NCBI GenBank assembly: GCA_048549915.1
Contig: JBLYYE010000035.1
Location: 1-51,363 of the forward strand
Direction: 5' to 3'
Length of the DNA: 51,363 bases
From: LSUCC0057 sp048549915
GTDB taxonomy: Bacteria; Pseudomonadota; Gammaproteobacteria; Pseudomonadales; Porticoccaceae
The notes below the pieces were generated by a model. It had not been told where the DNA came from. It was given only the letters and a program-made list of their open reading frames with translations, and ran no database searches. Shown piece by piece: positions 34,077 through 42,600 of the stretch. Every line of letters starts with the position of its first letter. The stretch's first letter is position 1. A program made the translations under genes and the position numbers.

Positions 34077-35186
34077 ATGAAAGTAGGTCTAGTCGGTTGG
34101 CGCGGTATGGTCGGTTCGGTGCTCATGGAACGCATGCGTGCAGAGGGCGATTTTGCCCTGATAAACCCGGTATTTTTTACCACCTCTCAAGCAGGGCAGG
34201 CGGCACCCGATGTCGGTGCCGGCAGCTCGCTGCTGGAGGATGCTCACAGTATTGATGCTCTGCGCGAGATGGATGCCATCATTAGCTGTCAGGGCGGCGA
34301 TTACACCAAAGCGGTCTATCCTCAACTGCGCAGCTCCGGTTGGCAGGGGTACTGGATTGACGCTGCGAGCGCGCTGCGTATGGAGTCGAGCTCAGTGATA
34401 GTTCTCGATCCGGTCAACCGCTCTGTGATCGACGGCGCGCTCGACCGCGGTATCAAAGAGTATGTCGGTGGCAACTGCACAGTCAGTCTGATGTTGATGG
34501 CGCTCGGCGGCCTCTTTAATGAGGGGCTAGTGGAGTGGGCAACATCGATGACCTATCAGGCGGCCTCAGGTGCTGGCGCGCAAAATATGCGCGAGCTTAT
34601 CTCACAAATGGGCGCCATCAACGGCGCGGTTGTCGACCAACTGGCCAATCCAGCTGCGGCTATTTTGGATATCGATCGTTCAGTCACGCAAGCATTGCGC
34701 GATGGTAGTTTGCCGACCGAGCAGTGGGGGCAGCCGCTGGCGGGCAGCTTGTTGCCATGGATCGACTCGCAGCTGGAAAACGGCCAGAGCCGCGAAGAGT
34801 GGAAAAACCAAGCTGAGACCAACAAAATTCTTGATCGCGAAGGCAACCCCATTCCGCTCGACGGTCTCTGTGTGCGTGTTGGCGCTATGCGTTGTCACAG
34901 CCAAGCGCTGACTATCAAGCTGACCAAAGATCTACCCATGGCAGAGATAGAGTCAATCATTGGCGGCGCCAATGATTGGGTTAAGGTTGTCCCCAACGAT
35001 CGACAGCGCACCGTAGAGGAGCTCACTCCAGCTGCGGTTACCGGTGGCTTAGAAGTGCCGGTAGGGCGCCTGCGCAAGCTTTCGATGGGTGGTGAGTATC
35101 TCACCGCATTTACTGTCGGCGACCAGCTGTTGTGGGGCGCAGCCGAGCCGTTGCGACGAATGCTGCGTATTCTGCTCGAGCGCTAG
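34077..35186 (+). CDS. asd: Aspartate-semialdehyde dehydrogenase
   Basis: The ATG at 34077 (MKVGLVGWRGMVGSVLMERM) opens the NADP-binding fold and follows GTGAGAG; a GTG 12 bases upstream is in frame but less likely. The 369-residue protein has the catalytic Cys in GGNCTVSLMLMALGGL and His in VGAMRCHSQALTIKL, and is the proteobacterial long form (E. coli 367). It reduces aspartyl phosphate for lysine, threonine, methionine and peptidoglycan diaminopimelate. It follows leuB by 34 bases. Confidence 0.96.
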   Translation: MKVGLVGWRGMVGSVLMERMRAEGDFALINPVFFTTSQAGQAAPDVGAGSSLLEDAHSIDALREMDAIISCQGGDYTKAVYPQLRSSGWQGYWIDAASALRMESSSVIVLDPVNRSVIDGALDRGIKEYVGGNCTVSLMLMALGGLFNEGLVEWATSMTYQAASGAGAQNMRELISQMGAINGAVVDQLANPAAAILDIDRSVTQALRDGSLPTEQWGQPLAGSLLPWIDSQLENGQSREEWKNQAETNKILDREGNPIPLDGLCVRVGAMRCHSQALTIKLTKDLPMAEIESIIGGANDWVKVVPNDRQRTVEELTPAAVTGGLEVPVGRLRKLSMGGEYLTAFTVGDQLLWGAAEPLRRMLRILLER

Positions 35187-35193
35187 TCGGCCT

Positions 35194-36282
35194 TTGCGAG
35201 CCTGCTCAGTGCTGTTACAGCTATTAGCGGTGCTGACAGTGGCTTGGTTGCCCCTGTCCGCGACAGCACTTGGCTTGGGTGAAGTAGAGATTTATTCACG
35301 CCTTGGAGAGCCGCTGCAAAGTACCGTTGAGCTGCGCGGAGTGGATAGCTGGACACCCGCTCAGCTCAATGCAACGGCAATAGTAGAAGCTCGCAGCGAC
35401 CAATCCATACAGATTCAGGCTTCTATAGTGCAAAGCTTGGCGGATACATTTGTAGTGTTGTCGAGCCGTTCAGCGGTTGAAGCGCCTTTGTTGGCTGTTT
35501 CGTTGCAAGTTGAGACGCCGCAAGGGAAAGTGCAGCGCAGCTATACTCTCGCCCTCACTCTGCCGGGCTCCCAGGCCGCCAAGTCTTCTGGTCAAAGAGA
35601 ATTGCCGCGCTCACCTGCGCTGCCTGCTGTGGCCAAGAATGCTGGCGGAGCGAAGGTATCTGCAGTGAACTTGCCTATTATTGAGCAGAGCGTTGAAATC
35701 TATCAGCCGTCACAGCCAATGGTGAGTTCTTTAGCAGACGCTGCGCAGGTAGATAGCGCTCCTTCTGTGATTGGCGATCAACAATCCGACTCTGCATCGA
35801 CACGCGCCGATTGGCAATGGTCGCTTTGGGTTTTGCTGGTCGCAGCGATAGCGGCGGGTGTGCGAGTTTTCAATAGGACGCGAGAGCCTGTCAACAAAGA
35901 TTCTCTGGGTGTGGGAGCCATCAGTAATAGCGTTGCTATCGACAGCTCTATGGAAACAAACCCCATGGCAGTGATCGATTTTACTCCTACTTCTGTAGTG
36001 GCCAGTGCTCCAGCTATAGACGCGCAGGCTAGTAGCGGCGAGCCGCCGAAGGCAGTTCAGCCAGTTGAGGAAAGTACGATACGGAGTGTGGAGTTTAGTC
36101 CGATGGATGTGTCGGCAGAGGGCTCGGTATTTGCCAGTGAGCCGCTATTAGCCAAGCCCAGCGCAGTCGATCAACTCGCCAGAGATCTGGCGAGTTGCTA
36201 TGACAACCTAGATGAGCCGGCACTTGCCGCGCGCCTTTTACGTGCGGTTCGGACAACAGATAAACTCGAGGCTAGTTCATGA
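35194..36282 (+). CDS. fimV: Short FimV-family protein
   Basis: The N-terminus holds a signal peptide followed by ALGLGEVEIYSRLGEPLQSTVEL, the FimV N-terminal domain motif, and the C-terminus (DQLARDLASCYDNLDEPALAARLL) resembles the conserved FimV C-terminal helix pair. Between them lie a Ser/Ala/Pro-rich linker and one membrane span (WQWSLWVLLVAAIAAGVRVF). At about 362 residues it is less than half the length of Pseudomonas FimV; the LysM domain and long acidic TPR region are not visible. The start is uncertain: TTG 35194 or GTG 35209 both give a signal peptide, whereas the upstream open frame overlaps asd. Position between asd and truA supports the name. FimV organises the pole and type IV pili in relatives. 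Confidence 0.75.
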   Translation: MRACSVLLQLLAVLTVAWLPLSATALGLGEVEIYSRLGEPLQSTVELRGVDSWTPAQLNATAIVEARSDQSIQIQASIVQSLADTFVVLSSRSAVEAPLLAVSLQVETPQGKVQRSYTLALTLPGSQAAKSSGQRELPRSPALPAVAKNAGGAKVSAVNLPIIEQSVEIYQPSQPMVSSLADAAQVDSAPSVIGDQQSDSASTRADWQWSLWVLLVAAIAAGVRVFNRTREPVNKDSLGVGAISNSVAIDSSMETNPMAVIDFTPTSVVASAPAIDAQASSGEPPKAVQPVEESTIRSVEFSPMDVSAEGSVFASEPLLAKPSAVDQLARDLASCYDNLDEPALAARLLRAVRTTDKLEASS

Positions 36283-37130
36283 AAATTACAGGCTCGATGC
36301 CTGAGAAGCTTTACCCCATAGCGCCAGGATGCCAGCGCTGGGCTGCCGTGGTCAGCTACAACGGCGCCAACTACTGCGGTTTTCAGCGCCAGAAACACAG
36401 CCCCTCTGTTCAACAAGCTTTGGAGCAAGCGCTCTCATCGATAGCTAATCAGCCAGTGCTGACCACTTGTGCCGGGCGCACGGATACTGGAGTACACGCA
36501 ACAGGCCAGGTGGTGCACTGGGATAGTAGTGCAGCGCGCACGGCACGCAACTGGCTGGCAGGCGTCAATCGCATCCTTCCAGACGATGTAGGGCTGAGCT
36601 GGGCAGGGGAGGTCGATGAGCGCTTTCACGCCCGTTTTTCTGCGCAATCGCGCACTTATCGCTACTGTATTTTAGCGTCAACAACACGTCCAGCGGTACT
36701 CGCCGAGGGTGTGACTTGGGTGCGGGGCGAACTCGATATGGTCGCTATGCAAGCGGCACTGCCCGCGCTTTTAGGTGAAAAAGACTTTAGTGCTGTTCGC
36801 GGTGCAGGGTGCCAATCCCACTCGCCAAATCGCTGTGTGACATCGGCTACTCTCAGCAAGCATGGTCAGTTAATAGTGTTTGAAATATCCGCCAACGCCT
36901 TTTTGCTGCATATGGTTCGCAACATCGTTGGCGCGCTGCTCTGGGTGGGTAGTGGCAAGAAGCCTGCGAGCTGGTTGGCGACATTGCTAGCCGGTCGCGA
37001 TCGCACCGCCAGTGCACCGACCGCCAGTGGGCGCGGGCTTTATCTGGTGTCGGTAGATTATCCAGCACAACTCGGTTTGCCGGAGCTGCAGCGCGGCCCA
37101 TTTTGGCTGCCGGCCGAGCTGGGCGATTAA
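36279..37130 (+). CDS. truA: tRNA pseudouridine(38-40) synthase
   Basis: A 283-residue TruA with AVVSYNGANYCGFQRQ, the catalytic Asp in CAGRTDTGVHATGQVVHW, and the C-terminal HMVRNIVGALLWVGSGK. It isomerises uridines 38-40 in the anticodon arm. Its ATG overlaps the fimV stop by 4 bases (ATGA). An N-terminal extension of about 18 residues precedes the core, and a start at the internal ATG 36300 is conceivable. Confidence 0.95.
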   Translation: MKITGSMPEKLYPIAPGCQRWAAVVSYNGANYCGFQRQKHSPSVQQALEQALSSIANQPVLTTCAGRTDTGVHATGQVVHWDSSAARTARNWLAGVNRILPDDVGLSWAGEVDERFHARFSAQSRTYRYCILASTTRPAVLAEGVTWVRGELDMVAMQAALPALLGEKDFSAVRGAGCQSHSPNRCVTSATLSKHGQLIVFEISANAFLLHMVRNIVGALLWVGSGKKPASWLATLLAGRDRTASAPTASGRGLYLVSVDYPAQLGLPELQRGPFWLPAELGD

Positions 37131-37196
37131 CCTGGCCGCAGGCCACAAGGTATCGGATAATATCTTTATTAGAACCACCCCGAGCAGGGCAGAGCA

Positions 37197-37814
37197 ATGA
37201 CAGTCAAAGTTAAAATTTGTGGAGTGACCACACCGCAGCAAGCGCAAATGATAGAGCGCGCCGGCGCCGATGCCGTCGGTCTTGTCCTCTATGCCCCTAG
37301 TCCGCGCGCCGTAACCCTGCAGCAATCTCTCGACGTTAAAGCAGCGCTCGGGCCGTTTTGCAGTTCGGTGGCGCTGTTAGTCAACAGCAGTGGCGCTGAA
37401 GTCGATCGTGTCATAAAGACCTTGCAGCCATCACTGCTGCAGTTTCACGGCGACGAGAGTGCAGAATTTTGTGAACAGTTTAGCTACCCCTACCTGCGCG
37501 CCATACGAGTGAAGCCGGGAGAGGATGTTGAGGCGCTAACAGAGGGTTATCACTCCGCCCGTGGCCTGCTGTTTGATGCTTGGGATGAGCAGCGTTTTGG
37601 TGGTACCGGCAAACAGTTTGACTGGACGCTGCTGCCCAAACAAACTCCGGCGCCTTTGGTGCTCGCCGGTGGGCTGACAGCGGCTAACGTTGCCGGTGCC
37701 GTCGCCGCGGTGAGCCCTTACGCCGTGGATGTAAGCGGAGGTGTTGAAGAGTCTGCTGGATTTAAATGCCAAGAAAAGGTGGCGGCCTTTATCGCCGCTG
37801 CGAAGTCGACCTAG
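37197..37814 (+). CDS. trpF: Phosphoribosylanthranilate isomerase
   Basis: A 205-residue TIM barrel with VKICGVTTPQQAQ (catalytic Cys), VGLVLYAPSPRAV, LLQFHGDESAEFC, DAWDEQRFGGTGKQFDW and VDVSGGVEES (phosphate). It catalyses the Amadori step of tryptophan synthesis. The ATG at 37197 follows a purine-rich GCAGAGC. It is unlinked from other trp genes here, as in Pseudomonas. Confidence 0.96.
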   Translation: MTVKVKICGVTTPQQAQMIERAGADAVGLVLYAPSPRAVTLQQSLDVKAALGPFCSSVALLVNSSGAEVDRVIKTLQPSLLQFHGDESAEFCEQFSYPYLRAIRVKPGEDVEALTEGYHSARGLLFDAWDEQRFGGTGKQFDWTLLPKQTPAPLVLAGGLTAANVAGAVAAVSPYAVDVSGGVEESAGFKCQEKVAAFIAAAKST

Positions 37815-37821
37815 AGTTGCC

Positions 37822-37895
37822 AGCACGCAAAGTAGCTCGTGCACGCAAGAGCTGCGTGCTAAAATAATTCAATTCGTTCGCCCCAGTTGCTGGGG
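37822..37895 (+). other. Two hairpins in the trpF-accD leader
   Basis: A stem AGCACGC/GCGTGCT (37822-37828 with 37854-37860) encloses a second stem AGCTC/GAGCT (37834-37838 with 37849-37853), and a separate 6-bp stem CCCCAG/CTGGGG (37881-37886 with 37890-37895) lies just before the accD ribosome site (TAGGATG). There is no T run, so simple termination is doubtful. A role in controlling accD expression is possible but inferred. Confidence 0.4.
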
Positions 37896-37916
37896 TACGT
37901 TGTATAGGATGTCATT

Positions 37917-38819
37917 ATGAGTTGGTTGGAGCGTATCAAACCCAAAGGCCCAGCGGCGGCAAAAGGTGAACGCAGCAGCGGTGTACCAGAGGGTTTGTGG
38001 AAAAAGTGTCCAAAATGTGCGGCGCCGCTTTATCGCCCAGAGCTAGAGCGCAATTTAGATGTCTGCCCGAAGTGCGAGCACCACATGCGAATTGGCGCGC
38101 GCCGCCGTCTCGACATATTTCTCGATGCTGATAACCGCACCGAACTCGCTATCGATGTAGAACCTGTCGATCAGCTCAAATTTAAAGATGTCAAAAAATA
38201 CCGCGATCGCCTCACAGAGGCTCAAAAACAGACGGGTGAAAAAGACGCTCTGGTCGCTATGCAGGGTACTCTTTACGGCAACCCCATTGTCGCGGTGGCG
38301 TTTGAGTTCTCTTTTCATGGTGGTTCCATGGGCTACGTGGTTGGCGAGAAATTTACCCGCGCCGCCAAGCAGGCGCTGGAGTTGCGGTGCCCGCTAGTCT
38401 GTTTCTCCGCCACGGGCGGTGCGCGTATGCAAGAGGCCCTCATCTCGCTAATGCAGATGGCTAAAACCAGTGCGATATTGGAGCGGCTCAAGCAGGCGGG
38501 TGTCCCCTATGTCTCGTTCATGACCGACCCCGTCTACGGTGGTGTCTCTGCTAGTTTGGCGATGCTCGGCGATCTCAACGTGGCGGAGCCGGGCGCGCGT
38601 GCCGGTTTTGCTGGGCCAAATATTATTGAGCAGACGATTCGTCAAAAACTGCCGAAAGGCTTTCAGCGCAGTGAATTTCTCCTTGAATACGGCCATATCG
38701 ATATGATCGTTTCGCGTTCGTCTATGCGCAGTCAGCTCGCCAAGCTGCTGGCTAAATTGCAAGGGTTAGACAACCCTGTCATTGAGGACGTTCAAGAAGC
38801 GTCTGAAATTGGTGGCTGA
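37917..38819 (+). CDS. accD: Acetyl-CoA carboxylase carboxyltransferase subunit beta
   Basis: A 300-residue AccD. It has the N-terminal four-Cys zinc finger (CPKCAAPLYRPELE and CPKCEHHMRI), then the carboxyltransferase core with GSMGYVVGEKF, SATGGARMQEA and AGFAGPNIIEQTIRQKLP. It carries out malonyl-CoA formation with AccA. The finger also binds RNA in E. coli. The ATG at 37917 follows TAGGATG. Confidence 0.97.
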   Translation: MSWLERIKPKGPAAAKGERSSGVPEGLWKKCPKCAAPLYRPELERNLDVCPKCEHHMRIGARRRLDIFLDADNRTELAIDVEPVDQLKFKDVKKYRDRLTEAQKQTGEKDALVAMQGTLYGNPIVAVAFEFSFHGGSMGYVVGEKFTRAAKQALELRCPLVCFSATGGARMQEALISLMQMAKTSAILERLKQAGVPYVSFMTDPVYGGVSASLAMLGDLNVAEPGARAGFAGPNIIEQTIRQKLPKGFQRSEFLLEYGHIDMIVSRSSMRSQLAKLLAKLQGLDNPVIEDVQEASEIGG

Positions 38820-40083
38820 TTCGCCGCTGCTGCAATGGTTGCAGCGGTTACAAAATGCCCATCCAGTTGAAATTGAGATGGGATTAGAGCGGGTTGATTT
38901 GGTCTGGCAGCAACTCAGCACCGTCTTAGGCGTCGATCCGCAGACTCCTTTTTCTGTCCCCGTTGTTACTGTGGCGGGTACTAACGGCAAAGGTTCAACA
39001 GTAGCCGCCCTAGAATCTCTCGCCTTGAGCAATGGGCTGCGACCGGCCTGCTATACCTCACCCCATCTAATCAGTTTTACTGAGCGCATACGCGTCGCTG
39101 GCAGTGCGGTTTCAGAATGTGAACTAGTCGAGGCGCTAGAACTGGTTGAATCTGCCCGGGCTGGCACTGCACTGACTTTTTTTGAACACACCACCCTGAC
39201 CTGTTTGGCCCTTTTTGTTCGCAGCTGTGCCGATCTAGTCATTCTCGAAGTAGGGCTGGGCGGGCGTCTCGACGCAGTCAATATTATCGATGCTGACGTT
39301 GCCGTGCTGACCAGCATAGACCTGGACCACCAAGATTTTTTAGGGGATAACCGCAGTGCAATTGCGCGGGAGAAACTCGGAATTGCAAGAGCTGGAAAGC
39401 CTCTAGTAATTGGCGAACAAGATTATCCTGAGGGATTTCTCGAAGCCGTGACAGCTACATCTGCCAAGCCGCTTTGGCTAGGCAAAGAGTTTAACTGCGA
39501 GATTGATGATGACGTTTGGCACTATCGATCTTTTGGCGAAGAGATGCGCGATATACGCCGAGGCCCTTTATTGCCGATTAATCTTGCCTTGGCTGTCACG
39601 GCTTATCGGCAGCTTAGCTTGCCATTTAGCGCCGCCAATTGTGCGGATTTGTTGGCCGTAGTTACCGCTACAGGGCGACAGCAACGGCTCCGTTACCACG
39701 GGCGCGAGCTGCTTCTCGATGTTGCGCACAACCCGGCGAGTTGTCAGCAATTAGCCGCGGCACTGCAGCGTCAAGATCGCCCTGCAGTGGCTGTGGTATC
39801 GGCTTTTGCAGACAAAGACTTTGTCGCCATGGTTGAGCCTCTGCTCACTGCGGTGAGCCACTGGTGGGTGGCGCCTATCAAAGACAATAGTCGCGCAGCA
39901 GACCCCCATAAGTTAAGCCAACTGTTATACAATAGTGGCGCTTCGACGACCTGCAATTTTTCATTGCCTCAAGCGCTCGAGGCGGCCTGTGTGGACTCAT
40001 CTGAAGACCACCTAATAGTGGTTATGGGCTCTTTTATGGTGGTTGCCGAAATACTAATGCACATAACAGAGGAAGAATTGTGA
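38812..40083 (+). CDS. folC: Bifunctional dihydrofolate/folylpolyglutamate synthase
   Basis: A Mur-ligase-type enzyme with VAGTNGKGSTVAALE (P-loop), YTSPHLISFTERI, LEVGLGGRLDAVN, SIDLDHQDFLGD and LLDVAHNPASCQQ. It adds glutamate to dihydropteroate and to folates. The start is uncertain: GTG at 38812 (MADSPLLQWLQRLQNAHP) overlaps accD by 8 bases and matches family starts best; the frame continues upstream to TTG 38782. The 423-residue length is normal. Confidence 0.93.
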   Translation: MADSPLLQWLQRLQNAHPVEIEMGLERVDLVWQQLSTVLGVDPQTPFSVPVVTVAGTNGKGSTVAALESLALSNGLRPACYTSPHLISFTERIRVAGSAVSECELVEALELVESARAGTALTFFEHTTLTCLALFVRSCADLVILEVGLGGRLDAVNIIDADVAVLTSIDLDHQDFLGDNRSAIAREKLGIARAGKPLVIGEQDYPEGFLEAVTATSAKPLWLGKEFNCEIDDDVWHYRSFGEEMRDIRRGPLLPINLALAVTAYRQLSLPFSAANCADLLAVVTATGRQQRLRYHGRELLLDVAHNPASCQQLAAALQRQDRPAVAVVSAFADKDFVAMVEPLLTAVSHWWVAPIKDNSRAADPHKLSQLLYNSGASTTCNFSLPQALEAACVDSSEDHLIVVMGSFMVVAEILMHITEEEL

Positions 40084-40550
40084 GCTACGAACTGCGTCGC
40101 CGCTTGGTCGGAATTCTTGTGCTTGTCGCTCTTGGCTTAGTGATTATTCCTCTGCTGTTTGATTTTAGCCGCGATCTGCCGCTAGACACACGCTCGCAAA
40201 TTCCCCCGTCTGTAGAGCCTGCCAAAGTCGCGATCGATGCCTCTTTGCGGCCACAGCTGTTAGATCAGAGCCCTGCGCCCAAGCCACTTTTTGACACCTC
40301 TGAAGGGGCTCAGTTGCAAGGCGGTTTTGCTGTTCAGTTTGGCAGCTTCCCCGACGCCGAAACCGCCGAAAAGCACCGTGCACAGCTGCTGCTCGATGGT
40401 TATAAAGTCTTTGTGCGCAGCCCAATGATCGCCGGCAAACGGACTCATCGTGTGTTGGTCGGTCCACTACTCGAGCGCAATGAAGCCGAACAGCTCAGTG
40501 GGGAAATAGACGCCAAATACCGTGTCGAAACCTTGGTGAAGACGCTCTAA
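40080..40550 (+). CDS. SPOR-domain membrane protein (DedD-like)
   Basis: A 156-residue protein with one N-terminal membrane span (LVGILVLVALGLVIIPLLF) and a C-terminal SPOR domain (about residues 80-155, GFAVQFGSFPDAETAEKHRAQL through RVLVGPLLERNEAEQL). SPOR domains bind denuded septal peptidoglycan and bring proteins to the division site. The GTG start overlaps folC by 4 bases. The folC-SPOR-cvpA-purF order matches Pseudomonas and the E. coli folC-dedD-cvpA-purF order. Confidence 0.92.
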   Translation: MSYELRRRLVGILVLVALGLVIIPLLFDFSRDLPLDTRSQIPPSVEPAKVAIDASLRPQLLDQSPAPKPLFDTSEGAQLQGGFAVQFGSFPDAETAEKHRAQLLLDGYKVFVRSPMIAGKRTHRVLVGPLLERNEAEQLSGEIDAKYRVETLVKTL

Positions 40551-41047
40551 TGGGTGCGGTTGCTGCTGTCGATTGGATCATTCTCGCGATTATCGCTCTG
40601 TCGGCGCTGGTCAGTGTGGTGCGCGGTTTTGTTAAAGAGGCGTTCTCGCTGACTATTTGGCTAGCCGCTTTTGTTATCGCCAGCCTACTGCGCGAAGATG
40701 TAGCGCCTCTGTTTAGCCAGTGGATAGCGCTGGAATCTCTTCGCTCCGCTGCCGCTTGGGTGGCTATTTTAATTGCTGTACTGCTGGTCGGTGCGCTAGT
40801 TAATTACCTACTGGGCAGGCTGGTGACGGCGACCGGGCTGAGTGGTACCGATCGGCTCTTGGGTCTGGTATTTGGCACTTTGCGCGGTGGCTTGATGGTG
40901 CTGGCGGCGACGGTATTATTGCCGCAAATGCTGCCGGTTGAGCAGGACCCATGGTGGCAGGAATCTAAAGTGATCCCGCTCTTCAGGCAGTTTGAAGGGT
41001 GGGGTATTGAACTTTATTACACGATAAAAAATTTAATCTGGGAGTAA
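40550..41047 (+). CDS. cvpA: Colicin V production-family membrane protein
   Basis: A 165-residue protein with four hydrophobic spans beginning VDWIILAIIALSALVSVVRGFVKEAF, the family signature; GLSGTDRLLGLVFGTLRG follows the third span. It is needed for colicin V secretion and envelope homeostasis in E. coli; the exact mechanism is unknown. The ATG shares one base with the previous stop (TAATG), and purF starts 9 bases later. Confidence 0.93.
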   Translation: MGAVAAVDWIILAIIALSALVSVVRGFVKEAFSLTIWLAAFVIASLLREDVAPLFSQWIALESLRSAAAWVAILIAVLLVGALVNYLLGRLVTATGLSGTDRLLGLVFGTLRGGLMVLAATVLLPQMLPVEQDPWWQESKVIPLFRQFEGWGIELYYTIKNLIWE

Positions 41048-41056
41048 CATCGAACG

Positions 41057-42589
41057 ATGTGTGGTGTAGTCGGTATTTCAGCGGGCTCTAGCGTCAATAC
41101 GCAGTTGTATGATGCTTTAACTATCCTTCAGCATCGCGGCCAAGATGCTGCGGGCATTGTCACTGAGGCGAGTGGTGAACTGCATCAGTGTAAAGATGTC
41201 GGCTTGGCTAAGGATGTTTTCCATCAGCGCGATATGGAACGTTTGGTGGGCAACAAAGGCATAGGGCATGTCCGCTACCCAACCGCCGGTAGCTCAGGTC
41301 CAGCGCTGGCGCAACCCTTCTATGTCAACTCGCCATACGGTATCTGTATGGCTCACAACGGCAATTTGACCAACTCAGATGAGTTGCGCCAGCACATCTT
41401 TCGGGCCGACTTGCGCCATCTCAATACCGATTCTGATAGCGAAGTACTTCTCAATGTATTTGCCCATGAATTACAGCGGCAGGGTAAATTAGTGCCCACC
41501 CCAGAGGACGTATTCTCAGCAGTTGCTGCCACCCATAAGCGCTGTGTCGGTGCGTACGCAGTGGTTGGATTGGTTGCCCGCTACGGGCTGTTTGCTTTCC
41601 GCGATGTTTACGGTATTCGCCCCCTCTGTTTTGGTGTTCGCCACAGCGATGCAGGCAATGAGTATGCAGTCGCCTCCGAAAGCGTGGTGCTCGATTCGCT
41701 GGGTTTCACCGTTGTGCGCGATTTGGCACCGGGTGAAGCGCTTTATGTCGACGAGAACGGCGAGCTGCATCTTCAACAGTGTGCGGAAAAGAGCAAATTG
41801 GTGCCGTGCATCTTCGAACACGTCTACTTTGCTCGGCCAGACTCGATGATTGACAACATTTCGGTCTATAAAAGTCGTCTGCGCATGGGTGAAAGGCTCG
41901 CCGAGAAAGTGCTTCGCGAACGCCCCGATCACGACATCGATGTGGTGATTCCGATCCCCGATACCAGCCGTGTTGCCGCCCAAGCTATGGCCGAAACGCT
42001 CGGTATCAAGCTGCGCGAAGGTTTTATGAAAAACCGTTATATCGGCCGTACCTTCATCATGCCCGGCCAGACACAGCGCAAAAAATCAGTGCGTCAAAAA
42101 CTCAATGCGGTCAAGCTCGAGTTTCAGGGCAAGAACGTCATGTTGGTCGACGACTCTATTGTCCGCGGGACGACTTCTAAAGAAATTATCCAGATGGCTC
42201 GAGATGCAGGTGCCGCTAAAGTTTATATGGCTTCGGCAGCTCCCGGTGTGCGCTTCCCGAACGTCTACGGTATCGATATGCCGTCGGCTAAAGAGCTGAT
42301 CGCGCACGGTCGCAGCGACGCAGAGGTAGGTGAAATCATTGGCGCCGACTGGATTATCTACCAAGAGCTGGATGATCTAGTCGCAGCTGCCGCTGAGGGC
42401 AGCGAAGGTGTGGATCAATTCGAATGCTCCGTCTTCAACGGAGAATATATTACCGGTGATGTTGATAGTGCTTATCTTGAGGGGCTTGAGCAGTCACGCA
42501 ACGACAATGCCAAAGCCGCTCGTGGTAGTGGCGCAGCCAATGCAAGGCTCAATCAAGTTGTCGGCATCCACAACAACCGCTCTCAATAG
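41057..42589 (+). CDS. purF: Amidophosphoribosyltransferase
   Basis: A 510-residue enzyme with the N-terminal nucleophile Cys2 (MCGVVGI), LQHRGQDAAGIVT, GHVRYPTAGSS, and the PRPP site VMLVDDSIVRGTTSKEI. It forms phosphoribosylamine, the first step of purine synthesis. E. coli PurF has 505 residues. Unlike the Bacillus-type enzyme no propeptide or Fe-S ligand set is seen. The ATG follows the cvpA stop by 9 bases. Confidence 0.97.
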   Translation: MCGVVGISAGSSVNTQLYDALTILQHRGQDAAGIVTEASGELHQCKDVGLAKDVFHQRDMERLVGNKGIGHVRYPTAGSSGPALAQPFYVNSPYGICMAHNGNLTNSDELRQHIFRADLRHLNTDSDSEVLLNVFAHELQRQGKLVPTPEDVFSAVAATHKRCVGAYAVVGLVARYGLFAFRDVYGIRPLCFGVRHSDAGNEYAVASESVVLDSLGFTVVRDLAPGEALYVDENGELHLQQCAEKSKLVPCIFEHVYFARPDSMIDNISVYKSRLRMGERLAEKVLRERPDHDIDVVIPIPDTSRVAAQAMAETLGIKLREGFMKNRYIGRTFIMPGQTQRKKSVRQKLNAVKLEFQGKNVMLVDDSIVRGTTSKEIIQMARDAGAAKVYMASAAPGVRFPNVYGIDMPSAKELIAHGRSDAEVGEIIGADWIIYQELDDLVAAAAEGSEGVDQFECSVFNGEYITGDVDSAYLEGLEQSRNDNAKAARGSGAANARLNQVVGIHNNRSQ

Positions 42590-42600
42590 CTAGAGGTTTT

